A DNA stretch of 54,760 nt from JAWCNN01 sp038848005 (GTDB lineage Archaea > Thermoproteota > Bathyarchaeia > Bathyarchaeales > Bathycorpusculaceae), in assembly GCA_038848005.1 (NCBI GenBank), contig JAWCNZ010000007.1:1-54760 (forward strand), written 5' to 3'. Positions 25,011 through 33,702 of this stretch are shown here, one piece after another (position 1 is the stretch's first letter; each line of letters starts with the position of its first letter). A program made the translations under genes and the position numbers. The notes below the pieces were generated by a model, which had not been told where the DNA came from, did not search any database, and was given only the letters and a program-made list of their open reading frames with translations.

Positions 25011-25583
25011 ATGCAAGATGATAAGCGGAAAAAGCTTGAAGAGTTAATGAAAAAGGATGAGGAGCCAGCTAAAAGAACAACGATAATTTTGGAAAAGGAA
25101 GAGCGGGAATTTATTGACTCCCTAATTCGGGAGGGGAAAGAGCCGGGTATAAAACCGCTTATTTCTAAAATGCTTGATGTTTATAGGAGCATGATGGTTT
25201 ATGATTGGCGTTTTCCAGGCGAATATTATTGTGGCATAAGCCGCATAGCCTTCATAAACGTTGAATTAGTTAACGTTTTGATTCAAAGTATTCCAAGGGA
25301 GAAGTGGCGGGAAATCGGAAGGAAAATGGGTGAAGCAGCTAAAGTTTCGATGGAGGCAACAGTTGGCATCCAAACGGCAAACAGAGAAAAATGGCAGGAT
25401 GTTTTCAAACGTTTGCGAGTTCAAGGATTTGGAGACTTTTACCTTAAGGATAAGTATATTCTCATAAAAGCGCCGTTTATAAGCGAATGTGAAATATGGG
25501 CTGGCTTTTTGGAAGGTTTGTTGGATATAAAAGTTGACGTGAAAACTTCAACTGCACCGCTTGTTTTTGAAATTAAGGAGTGA
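25011..25583 (+). CDS. Hypothetical protein with possible ribbon-helix-helix and V4R-like parts
   Basis: The product begins with a charged helix (DDKRKKLEELMKKDEEP), then RTTIILEKEEREFIDSLIREG, which looks like a ribbon-helix-helix DNA-binding segment. The C-terminal ~120 residues (EIGRKMGEAAKVSMEATVG to AGFLEGLLDIKVDVKTS) recall the small-ligand V4R fold but lack its usual cysteines, so this is tentative. The ATG at 25011 is favoured by the TATA position over an in-frame ATG 21 bases upstream. It could be a ligand-responsive regulator of its neighbours. AmrS follows 58 bases later. Confidence 0.55.
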   Translation: MQDDKRKKLEELMKKDEEPAKRTTIILEKEEREFIDSLIREGKEPGIKPLISKMLDVYRSMMVYDWRFPGEYYCGISRIAFINVELVNVLIQSIPREKWREIGRKMGEAAKVSMEATVGIQTANREKWQDVFKRLRVQGFGDFYLKDKYILIKAPFISECEIWAGFLEGLLDIKVDVKTSTAPLVFEIKE

Positions 25584-25641
25584 GTTGCACCAAAAGATTT
25601 ACACGTTTAACCAGCAAGTTTAAACGGAGAGGGCAAACGAA

Positions 25642-26700
25642 ATGGCGCCGTTGCATGAGGCTATGCTCTACGAAAAGTTAGAGGATAAAAAGGTTAGATG
25701 CAACTTATGCGCTAGAAGATGCCTCATAAAAGACGGTGGAACGGGCTTCTGTCTAGTACGAAAAAACGAGGGTGGAACGCTTTACTCGCTTGTCTACGCA
25801 AAAGCCATATCCGCATGCGTAGACCCCATAGAGAAAAAGCCCCTGTCGCATTTTAACCCCGGCGCTTCCGTCATGTCTATCGCCACGGTGGGCTGCAACT
25901 TTCGATGTCAATTCTGTGATAACTGGATGATTAGCCAAGAAAGGGAAACAGCTGGCAAAGAGTTTCCGCCGGAAGAGGTTGTTAAGGCAACCAGAGACAA
26001 CGGCTGCCAAGGAATAAGCTACACTTACACTGAACCAACAATATTTTTTGAGTACGCTTATGAAACAGCTCGGCTTGCACGCCAAGTTGGGTTTTTCAAC
26101 ACTTTTGTTACGAATGGTTATATGACACCAGAAGCCGTAAAAACCATAGCGCCTTATTTGGACGCTGCAACAGTTGACTTTAAAGGAGGCGGCGACCCCG
26201 ACTTCTACAAGTCTTTTTCGTCTGTTCCATCTGTTGAACCCATTTACGAAGCCCTAAAAGAAATGAAAAGAAACGCCATCCACATTGAAATAACAAATCT
26301 TGTTATACCAAAAATAGGAGATTCTATAGAAAACATAAAAATGCTTGCAACATGGATAAAAGATAACTTAGGCAGGGACACGCCCTTCCACCTTTTACGG
26401 TTTCATCCAGACTATCAATTAACAACTATCCCATCCACGCCCATTGAAACTTTGGAGAAAGCCTACATAACCGCAAAAGACCTTGGGTTGAATTATGTTT
26501 ACATTGGAAACGTACCGGGACACCCATCTGAAAACACTTACTGCCCAAACTGTAACGAACTTTTAATTAAACGCTACAGTTTTGAAATTACAAGGTGGAA
26601 CTTGACAAAGGATATGCGCTGTCCAGTGTGCGGGCAAGAAATTCCAATCAAAGGTAAACTACACACAAGCGGATATGCTTATCCATATGCTTTGTTTTAG
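25642..26700 (+). CDS. amrS: AmmeMemoRadiSam system radical SAM enzyme
   Basis: AmrS is a radical SAM enzyme related to pyruvate formate-lyase activases. The N-terminal cysteine set CNLCARRCLIKDGGTGFC, the radical SAM motif CNFRCQFC and the C-terminal zinc-like pairs CPNC...CPVC give the full family signature over 352 residues. GAGAGGG precedes the ATG. Its usual partners Memo and AMMECR1 are not in the window. The molecular substrate is unknown. Confidence 0.93.
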   Translation: MAPLHEAMLYEKLEDKKVRCNLCARRCLIKDGGTGFCLVRKNEGGTLYSLVYAKAISACVDPIEKKPLSHFNPGASVMSIATVGCNFRCQFCDNWMISQERETAGKEFPPEEVVKATRDNGCQGISYTYTEPTIFFEYAYETARLARQVGFFNTFVTNGYMTPEAVKTIAPYLDAATVDFKGGGDPDFYKSFSSVPSVEPIYEALKEMKRNAIHIEITNLVIPKIGDSIENIKMLATWIKDNLGRDTPFHLLRFHPDYQLTTIPSTPIETLEKAYITAKDLGLNYVYIGNVPGHPSENTYCPNCNELLIKRYSFEITRWNLTKDMRCPVCGQEIPIKGKLHTSGYAYPYALF

Positions 26701-26717
26701 GTTCACATTAGTGTTTG

Positions 26718-26729
26718 TGTACGCGTACA
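26718..26729. repeat. 12-base perfect palindrome
   Basis: TGTACGCGTACA is a perfect palindrome just after amrS, in a 179-base gap before the next radical SAM gene. It could be a regulator-binding site, a short hairpin or a methylase target. Confidence 0.35.
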
Positions 26730-26879
26730 ATGGTGAATAACCCGTTTGTTTAAATGGTATTGTTATGTGGGCTAGGTTCGGTTAACTGCAAAATTGCTAG
26801 TCTCCTCTAGATTTTCAGATGCAAGAGAAAATTGGGTGAGCTATACTCTTATTTTGTTCCGTGGTAAATGATATTTTAG

Positions 26880-27977
26880 ATGGAAATGTGGAAGGTTCTC
26901 CGTCCAGACGCTGTTGCAGTGCTAAACGATGAGATGGCAAGGAAAAGCCTAAACAGATACTTCGCTGTTGTGGCAAATGAAAAACCAGCAAAATTTTTGA
27001 TTACTAAAAAACTTCGGGCAGAATTCAGCGAGAGGGACTCATTGGAAAAGCTTTGGCAAGAACACGCAAAACTCACTAGGGAATTTTATGAACTTGAAAG
27101 AGAAATTGATAGTGGACAGAAAGTTTTGGAGGATATGCCGACTTCTGAAAAATCCTATTTAGATTTGAAAATAGAGATTGCAAACAGAATTCTTGGCAGT
27201 TGTCATTTTTGCACTCGCAGATGCGGGGCAAATAGGCTTAGGGGCGAAAAAGGATTTTGCGGGTGCGGTTTGGAAATGACTGTTTCAAGCATTTTTGAGC
27301 ATGTAGGCGAAGAGCCTGAACTTGTGCCTTCTGGAACGATTTTTACAATGGGCTGTACAATGCGTTGTAAACATTGTCAAAACTGGACGATTTCGCAGTG
27401 GATGGAAAACGGCGAAACCTACAAAATTGAGGATTTAGCCAAACAAGTTGAAAGTTTACGCCGTGGCGGATGCAGAAACGCTAATCTCGTGGGCGGAGAA
27501 CCTACGCCGTGGCTTTGGCAATGGCTAAAAACCTTCAAACACGTAAACGTCAACATCCCAGTTGTTTGGAACTCAAACACCTATTACAGCCCAGAAACAG
27601 CCCAACTCTTAGCTGGGTTTGCAGACATCTACCTATTAGACTTCAAGTATGGACCAAGTGGATGCGCGGAAAAAATTTCCGAAGCCCCAAAATATTGGCA
27701 GGTTTGTACATGCAACCATTTAGAAGCTAAAAAACACGGCGAACTCATAATACGCGTGTTAGTTCTGCCAAACCATCTAGAATGTTGCACAAAACCCATC
27801 TTAAACTGGATTGCGGAAAACCTAGGCGTGGAAACAAGAGTCAACGTGATGTTTCAGTACCGCCCAGAATGGCGAGCCTATGAAATTCCAGAGCTTCGCA
27901 GAAGACTCACGAGAAATGAAATGGAAAGAGCCATACAACTCGCTAAAGAAGCAAAACTAACAAACTTCATAACTTAG
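26880..27977 (+). CDS. Radical SAM protein, PflX-like (COG1313)
   Basis: The protein has an N-terminal helical extension of ~110 residues, then CHFCTRRCGANRLRGEKGFC and the cluster motif CTMRCKHCQNW. LVGGEPTPW and LLDFKYGPSGCAEKI follow in the barrel. This matches the uncharacterised PflX group. The gene lies downstream of amrS in the same direction, separated by a gap holding a palindrome and a TTTAAATGG stretch, so it may have its own promoter. Substrate unknown. Confidence 0.85.
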   Translation: MEMWKVLRPDAVAVLNDEMARKSLNRYFAVVANEKPAKFLITKKLRAEFSERDSLEKLWQEHAKLTREFYELEREIDSGQKVLEDMPTSEKSYLDLKIEIANRILGSCHFCTRRCGANRLRGEKGFCGCGLEMTVSSIFEHVGEEPELVPSGTIFTMGCTMRCKHCQNWTISQWMENGETYKIEDLAKQVESLRRGGCRNANLVGGEPTPWLWQWLKTFKHVNVNIPVVWNSNTYYSPETAQLLAGFADIYLLDFKYGPSGCAEKISEAPKYWQVCTCNHLEAKKHGELIIRVLVLPNHLECCTKPILNWIAENLGVETRVNVMFQYRPEWRAYEIPELRRRLTRNEMERAIQLAKEAKLTNFIT

Positions 27978-28005
27978 ATTTGCATATTTTGAGGTAGGTG
28001 CGAAG

Positions 28006-28905
28006 TTGACTGTGAAAGGGACGAAGGAACCTTCGCTGGCGTTTGGCGGACAAGCAGTAATAGAGGGGATTATGATTCGTTCTAGGAAGCACATGGTTAT
28101 CTGTGTTAGACAACCCAACAACGAAATACTCAAAAAAGTGGAAGAAATAAAGTCAATTTCGGATAGACATAAAGTTTTGAGGTTGCCCTTTTTACGGGGA
28201 GTCGTCATCCTATTCGAAACTTTGTATTTAGGCGTTAAGGGGCTGCTTTTTTCCGCAAACGCAAATTTGGAGGAAGAAGAAAAATTAAGCATAAAAGAAA
28301 TGATTGGAACAGTTGTTTTCGCTTTGGCACTTGCCATATTGCTGTTCACTGCTTTACCGCTTCTCGCAACCAACTTTTTATCTGGAATCCTAAAACTTGA
28401 GGGAATAACCTTTTACATAGTGGAAAGCATAATTCGCATTGGAATTTTACTGGTTTATTTGGCGGTCATCTCTTTATTTGGAGAATTTAGGCGAGTGCTC
28501 CAATATCATGGTGCAGAACACACAGCTATAAACGCTTACGAAGCGGGGATTGAACTGAACGTTCAAAATGCCAAAAACTTTTCACGTTTCCATCCGAGAT
28601 GCGGAACATCCTTCATCTTCATTGTTACATTAATCACAATAATCATGTTTTTGCTTATACCCAGAAACTTGAGTTTCCCCGTCAGCATAGCCTACAGAAT
28701 CCTCCTAATACCAGTAATCAGCGCCATATCCTACGAAATTTTAAAGTTTAGCGACAAATACAAAAATTCGCCAGTCATGAAAGCGCTTGTGGCTCCTGGT
28801 TTGGCGCTTCAATATTTTACAACTAGAAAACCAGATGATGAAATGATCGAAGTTGCTATCGAAGCGGTAAAAGAAGTGGACAGGCTATCGAAAGCTATTT
28901 CTTAA
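28006..28905 (+). CDS. DUF1385 family membrane protein
   Basis: The 299-residue protein shows the DUF1385/YqhQ pattern: FGGQAVIEGIMIRSRKHMV at the start, YHGAEHTAINAYEAG and FHPRCGTSFIFIV in the centre, and about four hydrophobic helices. The conserved His and Cys suggest a metal or catalytic site at the membrane surface. The TTG at 28006 has GAGGTAGG upstream. It is followed by a small zinc-ribbon protein 35 bases away. Function not established. Confidence 0.88.
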   Translation: MTVKGTKEPSLAFGGQAVIEGIMIRSRKHMVICVRQPNNEILKKVEEIKSISDRHKVLRLPFLRGVVILFETLYLGVKGLLFSANANLEEEEKLSIKEMIGTVVFALALAILLFTALPLLATNFLSGILKLEGITFYIVESIIRIGILLVYLAVISLFGEFRRVLQYHGAEHTAINAYEAGIELNVQNAKNFSRFHPRCGTSFIFIVTLITIIMFLLIPRNLSFPVSIAYRILLIPVISAISYEILKFSDKYKNSPVMKALVAPGLALQYFTTRKPDDEMIEVAIEAVKEVDRLSKAIS

Positions 28906-28940
28906 ACTGCTTTCAATTGTAAAGGCTGATAGTGATTTGA

Positions 28941-29147
28941 ATGCCATATTGCCCAGAATGTGGTGGCGAAATGCAGTATATATTAGCCACGAAGCATTAC
29001 GTGTGCAAAAGCTGTGGATTATCAGTGACTCAGCAGGAGCTGATAGAGTTAAGGGAAAAGCTGAAGCCAACATTTGAAGACAAAGAAGAAGAACAAGACA
29101 AAAAGAGAAAGGAATACTTGAAGTGGTGGCTAAGCAAGAAAAAATAG
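28941..29147 (+). CDS. Small zinc-ribbon protein
   Basis: A 68-residue protein with one zinc ribbon, CPECGG...CKSCGL, resembling the N-terminal ribbon of TFS/Rpb9-type proteins, followed by a charged helix and a basic end (EYLKWWLSKKK). It lacks the second catalytic ribbon of TFS. It sits after the DUF1385 gene. Probably nucleic-acid or ribosome associated, but this is inference. Confidence 0.7.
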   Translation: MPYCPECGGEMQYILATKHYVCKSCGLSVTQQELIELREKLKPTFEDKEEEQDKKRKEYLKWWLSKKK

Positions 29148-29257
29148 CCCTTCGCAAAAGAAAAATCATCTTTTCATAGCCTATGCCATTCACATTTTCA
29201 AAAAGGATTAAAGTAAACAGCCTACATTACTCATTTGGAAAGCGGAGTGTAAAATGG

Positions 29258-30082
29258 ATGTCGCAAATTGAGATAGTCTGTGTTGGTAATGAATTGCTTA
29301 TTGGTAAGACTTTAAACACAAACGCCCATTGGCTTGCTAAACGCGCCACCACGCTGGGGATAATGGTTAAGCGCATAACCGTTGTAAGCGATGATGTTGA
29401 AGAAATTGCCAACGCCGTGAAAGAGGCTTTACAGAGAAAGCCAAAGTTTATAATAACAACTGGCGGTTTGGGTCCAACATTCGACGACAAAACCTTAGAG
29501 GGAATAGCCAAAGCCCTAAACCGCAAATTGCACGTTAACGAAAAAGCCTTAGAGATAGTTAAAACGAAATATGAGGCTTATGCAAAAGCTGGAAGGATAA
29601 ACGAAGCAGAGTTGACGCCGCCAAGAATAAAAATGGCTACGCTTCCAGAAGAGGCTGAGCCTTTGCCGAACCCCGTTGGCACAGCGCCAGGCGTGATAAT
29701 GAAGGTTGAGGAAACGTTTTTGGTGGCTTTGCCCGGCGTCCCATCGGAAATGGAAGCCATTTTTGAAGAGTCTGTTGCGCCGCTGTTAAGGCGGGAAGCT
29801 GGAAATGTCGTGTTTTTTGAAACTAGCATATACGTTGACGGTGTTATGGAGTCAACTTTGGCTCCATTAATAGATATGGCGATGCGTGATAACCCCCACG
29901 TTTACATAAAGTCGCATCCGAAAGGCGAAGAGAAAAAACCGCATATAGAAGTTCACATTTCAACAACGGCGGAAGACTCTGAAACGGCGAAGGACCGTTT
30001 GGGAAAAGCCATAATCCAACTGACAGAGCTTGTGCAGAAAAGCGGTGGAAAAATTAAAGTGCCTAAAAAATTGGGCGAATAA
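29258..30082 (+). CDS. CinA-like molybdopterin-binding domain protein
   Basis: The protein matches the MoaB/CinA N-terminal fold: IEIVCVGNELLIGKTLNTNA, FIITTGGLGPTFDDKTLE, and PNPVGTAPGVIM, LPGVPSEMEAIFEE. These are annotated as competence/damage-inducible or nicotinamide-nucleotide amidase-related proteins; it lacks the C-terminal amidase domain, so NMN deamidase activity is doubtful. The ATG at 29258 gives the family N-terminus; a start at 29183 would add 25 unrelated residues. The PHP gene starts 1 base after its stop. Confidence 0.87.
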   Translation: MSQIEIVCVGNELLIGKTLNTNAHWLAKRATTLGIMVKRITVVSDDVEEIANAVKEALQRKPKFIITTGGLGPTFDDKTLEGIAKALNRKLHVNEKALEIVKTKYEAYAKAGRINEAELTPPRIKMATLPEEAEPLPNPVGTAPGVIMKVEETFLVALPGVPSEMEAIFEESVAPLLRREAGNVVFFETSIYVDGVMESTLAPLIDMAMRDNPHVYIKSHPKGEEKKPHIEVHISTTAEDSETAKDRLGKAIIQLTELVQKSGGKIKVPKKLGE

Positions 30083-30083
30083 A

Positions 30084-30869
30084 ATGCTTGCTGATTACCA
30101 CATTCACACGGAAGCTTCGCCAGACAGCAAAGGAACAATGGAAGAGTACGTTAGAAAGGCGATGGAAAAAGGGCTTGGCGAAATAGGCTTTTCAGAACAC
30201 ATTATACTTCGCAAAATTGCAGATGCGCCTTGCATGCGCATCGAGTCTATTACCGCTTACATTCAAAATTTCCGCAGTTTAAGGGAAAAATCGAACTTGC
30301 CGCTTAAATTAGGTGTTGAAATGGATTTCTTTCCAAGCGACACCGATAAAATAAGGGATTTCATCCAAAAATATTCTTTTGACTATGTTATTGGAGCTGT
30401 CCACTTTATTGGGGAATGGGCGGTTGACCATCCAGCGCAAATAGGCGAATACGAGAAAAGGGATATTTTACGTGTTTACGAGGAATATTTTGGCATAGTT
30501 AAAGAATTGTGTAAAAGCGGGCTTTTCGACGTTTTGGCTCATCCAGACATTATAAAAATTTTCGGGTTTAAACCGAAAGGCGACTTTTCCCATATGCTTA
30601 AAGAGGTTGCTGAGGCAATGGCTAAAGCAAACATCTGCGCAGAAATCAACACCCGTGGACTGCGAAAGCCATGCAACGAGATTTACCCAAGCGAACAATT
30701 CCTGAAAATATTGTTTAGCCACAACGTTCCAGTAGTTTTCGGTTCAGACGCCCACCAACCAGAAGAAATGGGCAAAAACTTTACAGAAGCAATAAAACTG
30801 GCGAAAAAAGTTGGTTACACCCACGCTTGCCTATTCAATTATAGAAAAAGGGAATTTGTGAAAATTTAG
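30084..30869 (+). CDS. PHP-domain phosphatase (histidinol-phosphatase-like)
   Basis: Metal-binding motifs of the PHP family are seen in order: DYHIHTEASPDS, IGFSEHI, GVEMDFFP, IGAVHFIG, VLAHPDIIK and VVFGSDAHQPEEMG. The overall length (261) and layout fit histidinol-phosphate phosphatase of the HisK/HisJ type, although other phosphoesterase substrates are possible as no his genes are nearby. The ATG lies just after the CinA-like stop (TAAAATG), giving a tight two-gene unit. Confidence 0.88.
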   Translation: MLADYHIHTEASPDSKGTMEEYVRKAMEKGLGEIGFSEHIILRKIADAPCMRIESITAYIQNFRSLREKSNLPLKLGVEMDFFPSDTDKIRDFIQKYSFDYVIGAVHFIGEWAVDHPAQIGEYEKRDILRVYEEYFGIVKELCKSGLFDVLAHPDIIKIFGFKPKGDFSHMLKEVAEAMAKANICAEINTRGLRKPCNEIYPSEQFLKILFSHNVPVVFGSDAHQPEEMGKNFTEAIKLAKKVGYTHACLFNYRKREFVKI

Positions 30870-30949
30870 GCTTGTTGGCTGAAGCTATTTTCAGCTATTG
30901 ATTTGCAGTTCATAAGAGCCATAAAATAGTAAAGCAAAATTTTCTTGAA

Positions 30950-32089
30950 ATGAAAAAGCCTTCGACAATGCTTATATCAATAACGGTTCTGCTAACGCTT
31001 TCCCATTTTATTCCATCTTGCCTATCACAAACCCATAGCATTTCATACCAACTCCTAAACGAGCCGAACGGTTCAACCATTTATGGATTAAATGTTACAG
31101 TTCAACAGTCGCTTTATGAATATTACAACGGCAAAAGTCACACGTTAAGTTCAGAATACGACTTTGCAAGGTTTGTTACGCCCCACGCCTTAAAGCCAAT
31201 CGCCGACAGCCTCTTGAAACTCTATGCGGATGACGAGGACTTTGCAAATGGAGTATTAATGATTGTGCATCAAATACCCTACGAGGTGATTGGACCGCCA
31301 AAATACCCCATAGAGACAATGGTGGAAAACAAGGGGGACTGCGATCTATTATCCTTCATTGCGGCTTCAATTATGAAGGCTGGCGGGCTTAACGTTGCAT
31401 TGTTGTATTATGAAGATGAATCACACATGAACGTCGGCGTCAGCCTTTCGCATTCGCCGCAAGACGCAAGAACAAGAGCCTATTATGTGACCTATAACAA
31501 CATCAGATATTACATTGCTGAATGCACGGGCGGAGATTGGCGGGATGGATGGAGAGTTGGCGAATGCCCAGACGGGTTAAGAGAAGCCCGTGTGAAAGTG
31601 ATCACTCTTGAAAACTGTGAAGAATGGTCTCCTGGGCAAGTTTCCGCAAGCTACAAAACCCTAATATCCACAACGTTATCGTTGACGGTTTCGCCTATAA
31701 TCCTCATTCAAGGAGGTACAGTCACAATTTCTGGACAAATTTCGCCAGCGCTTCAAAACAGGGAAGTTGCAATTTACGTTAAAGTGAACAATTCGCCATG
31801 GACGGTTTTGAACGTAACCACAACAGATGCTAATGGGCATTTCGTTTATGTTTGGGATGCGGAAGTTAATGCTGGAGTCTGCTTCATACGTGCAAGCTGG
31901 TCTGGAGATTATGAGTATGCTGGAGCGGACAGCCCAACCCGAACAGTAACAGTCCTATCCGCATTCTTCATTTTATTGCTCATCATAACCGTTGTTGTAG
32001 CTTGTTTAGGCGCCTTCATATTTCTCATATCAAAACAGACTCAGCCAGCAGAGATTCAAGAACCGCAACCGCCAGAACCGCCAGCCTAA
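30950..32089 (+). CDS. Surface protein with transglutaminase-like and Ig-like domains
   Basis: The 379-residue product has a signal peptide (MLISITVLLTLSHFIPSCLS) and a transglutaminase-like core at ~75-230: KGDCDLLSFIAASIMKAGG with the presumed Cys, SHMNVGVSL with the His, and YYIAECTGG at the third site. An Ig-like domain (LSLTVSPIILIQGGTVTISG to WSGDYEYAGADSP) and a C-terminal membrane helix (FFILLLIITVVVACLGAFIF) with a Pro/Gln-rich tail follow. It may be a membrane-anchored peptidase or cross-linking enzyme. Substrate unknown. Confidence 0.75.
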   Translation: MKKPSTMLISITVLLTLSHFIPSCLSQTHSISYQLLNEPNGSTIYGLNVTVQQSLYEYYNGKSHTLSSEYDFARFVTPHALKPIADSLLKLYADDEDFANGVLMIVHQIPYEVIGPPKYPIETMVENKGDCDLLSFIAASIMKAGGLNVALLYYEDESHMNVGVSLSHSPQDARTRAYYVTYNNIRYYIAECTGGDWRDGWRVGECPDGLREARVKVITLENCEEWSPGQVSASYKTLISTTLSLTVSPIILIQGGTVTISGQISPALQNREVAIYVKVNNSPWTVLNVTTTDANGHFVYVWDAEVNAGVCFIRASWSGDYEYAGADSPTRTVTVLSAFFILLLIITVVVACLGAFIFLISKQTQPAEIQEPQPPEPPA

Positions 32090-32141
32090 CAGAAAAAGCT
32101 TTTACCAAGCGTGTTTGTAGCACATTAAAAAGGGAAAAGCC

Positions 32142-32903
32142 ATGTTTATAGTTTTCATGATTGGAACAGCCGGCTCTGGAAAGTCAACACTTACCGCAGC
32201 CTTTAACGAATGGTTAAAAATGTCGAAACAAGACGTGGCTGTGGTGAATCTTGACCCCGGAGCCGTAACGCTTCCATACACGCCGGACATTGACGTCCGC
32301 GATTACGTGGATGTTGGAAGTTTGATGGAGGAGTACGGTTTAGGTCCAAACGGCGCTTTGATAATGGCTGCCGACTTAATCGCCGACAAAATTGAGGAAA
32401 TCTCCAAAGAAATTGAGGATTTAAAATCTGACATTGTTTTGGTTGACACCTCTGGGCAGATGGAGTTGTTCGCTTTTAGGGCAAGCGGACCCTATATTGC
32501 AAGTCAATTAACAAATGAGCCTAAAGCCATAGTTTACTTGTTTGACGCTGCCTTTTCGGCAAACCCCCTTAACTATGTTTCAAACCTTTTTCTTTCAGCG
32601 GCAGTTTACAACCGCTTTTTCCTACCTCAAGTGCATTTGCTTTCAAAATGTGATTTGCTTCCAAAAGATGAAGCTGACAAAATCGTGGATTGGTCAGCCA
32701 ACCCCAAAGCTTTGGAAAACGCAATTGAACAGAAACTTGAAGGAACAAAACGGTTGCTAAGCCGAAGTATGATGCGGGCGATCTACCAGCTTGGTTTAAA
32801 GTTTCTTTTAATTCCAGTTTCATCAAAAACAAATGAGGGAATGATAAACTTTAACATGGCGTTAGAGCGCATTCTAGCTGGAGGAGATAAATACACTTAT
32901 TGA
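32142..32903 (+). CDS. GPN-loop GTPase
   Basis: The protein has the P-loop GTAGSGKST, the defining GPN insertion GLGPNGAL, the switch DTSGQME and the base-recognition SKCD. Members of this family form dimeric GTPases linked in eukaryotes to RNA polymerase assembly. Length 253 is typical for archaea. The GTPase stands alone between a surface protein and a convergent membrane gene. Confidence 0.94.
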   Translation: MFIVFMIGTAGSGKSTLTAAFNEWLKMSKQDVAVVNLDPGAVTLPYTPDIDVRDYVDVGSLMEEYGLGPNGALIMAADLIADKIEEISKEIEDLKSDIVLVDTSGQMELFAFRASGPYIASQLTNEPKAIVYLFDAAFSANPLNYVSNLFLSAAVYNRFFLPQVHLLSKCDLLPKDEADKIVDWSANPKALENAIEQKLEGTKRLLSRSMMRAIYQLGLKFLLIPVSSKTNEGMINFNMALERILAGGDKYTY

Positions 32904-32950
32904 GGAAGGTGCTCAATGTAGAAAATAGTATTGGTTTTAAGGTGTTAATT

Positions 32951-33352
32951 TTAGAACTTTCTTGCGTAGTATTCTCTGACTATGCCCGCTGTTAATGCTA
33001 TCAAGCCCACTGCTAACAAGTAGATAAGCGGATAAATGAATATCGAGAGCAGATTTTCGTAGGTGATTGCTGACGGCAACTGTGGAGTGAAAAATATTGC
33101 AATCCACATTACGATAAAAGTTGTAATACATCCGATTCCGAGACCTACGGAAAGCCCATGTATGAAACCGCTTCTATCCTCTTCCTCTGCTGTGTCCTTT
33201 TCCGCCTTTTTCTGCTCTTGCTCCGCAAGTTTTTCTTCCTCTAAACCCTCTAAACGCTTTTCTTTAAGTTCAATTTCTTGTTCAGTGCTTTCTTCATCTA
33301 GCAACTCTGGAAGTTCAATTTCCTCTGTTTCTTGATTGGTTTCCATATTCAC
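32951..33352 (-). CDS. Acidic coiled-coil membrane protein
   Basis: The first ~65 residues are Glu/Lys-rich coiled coil (EKRLEGLEEEKLAEQEQKKA), followed by two hydrophobic segments (GIGCITTFIVMWIAIFF and YPLIYLLAVGLIALTAGIV). No family recognised. It may be a membrane-tethered assembly factor. A tandem ATG at 33346 is an alternative start. Confidence 0.6.
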   Translation of the reverse strand: MNMETNQETEEIELPELLDEESTEQEIELKEKRLEGLEEEKLAEQEQKKAEKDTAEEEDRSGFIHGLSVGLGIGCITTFIVMWIAIFFTPQLPSAITYENLLSIFIYPLIYLLAVGLIALTAGIVREYYARKF

Positions 33353-33447
33353 TCGCCTTTCTTGTGTTGTGTCATAGCGAATTAATAAAATTATTCAATT
33401 TTTGATTCTAATCTAGAATAAGAATTAAAAATACATTGTTGAAGGCG

Positions 33448-33702
33448 CTATTTTGCTTCAAATTTGGGTGTAAGCTGTTCTATGGCGGTTTTGAGTTTGT
33501 TCCATTCCTCCAAATTTCTTATGTTAAACTTATGTTTTCGTTTCCAAGCGCCATTTTGATTATGCCAAAGATACAAGCCGATTGAACGTTTTCCGAAAGA
33601 CTCGAAGACTACAACGGCTTCCCACCATTTTTCATTTTTAAAAATTGTGACATAATCAACAACTTTGTAGAAGCTTGATATTGGAAGTTGAGCTTCAGCC
33701 AA
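33448..33702 (-). CDS. Hypothetical protein downstream of an MFS gene
   Basis: An 84-residue protein starting at TTG, overlapping the end of the MFS gene by 8 bases, so probably co-translated. It has a beta-rich middle (WWEAVVVFESFGKRSIGLYL) and a helical end. It resembles the kind of small DNA- or RNA-related uncharacterised proteins found in archaea, but I do not recognise the family. Confidence 0.55.
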   Translation of the reverse strand: MAEAQLPISSFYKVVDYVTIFKNEKWWEAVVVFESFGKRSIGLYLWHNQNGAWKRKHKFNIRNLEEWNKLKTAIEQLTPKFEAK

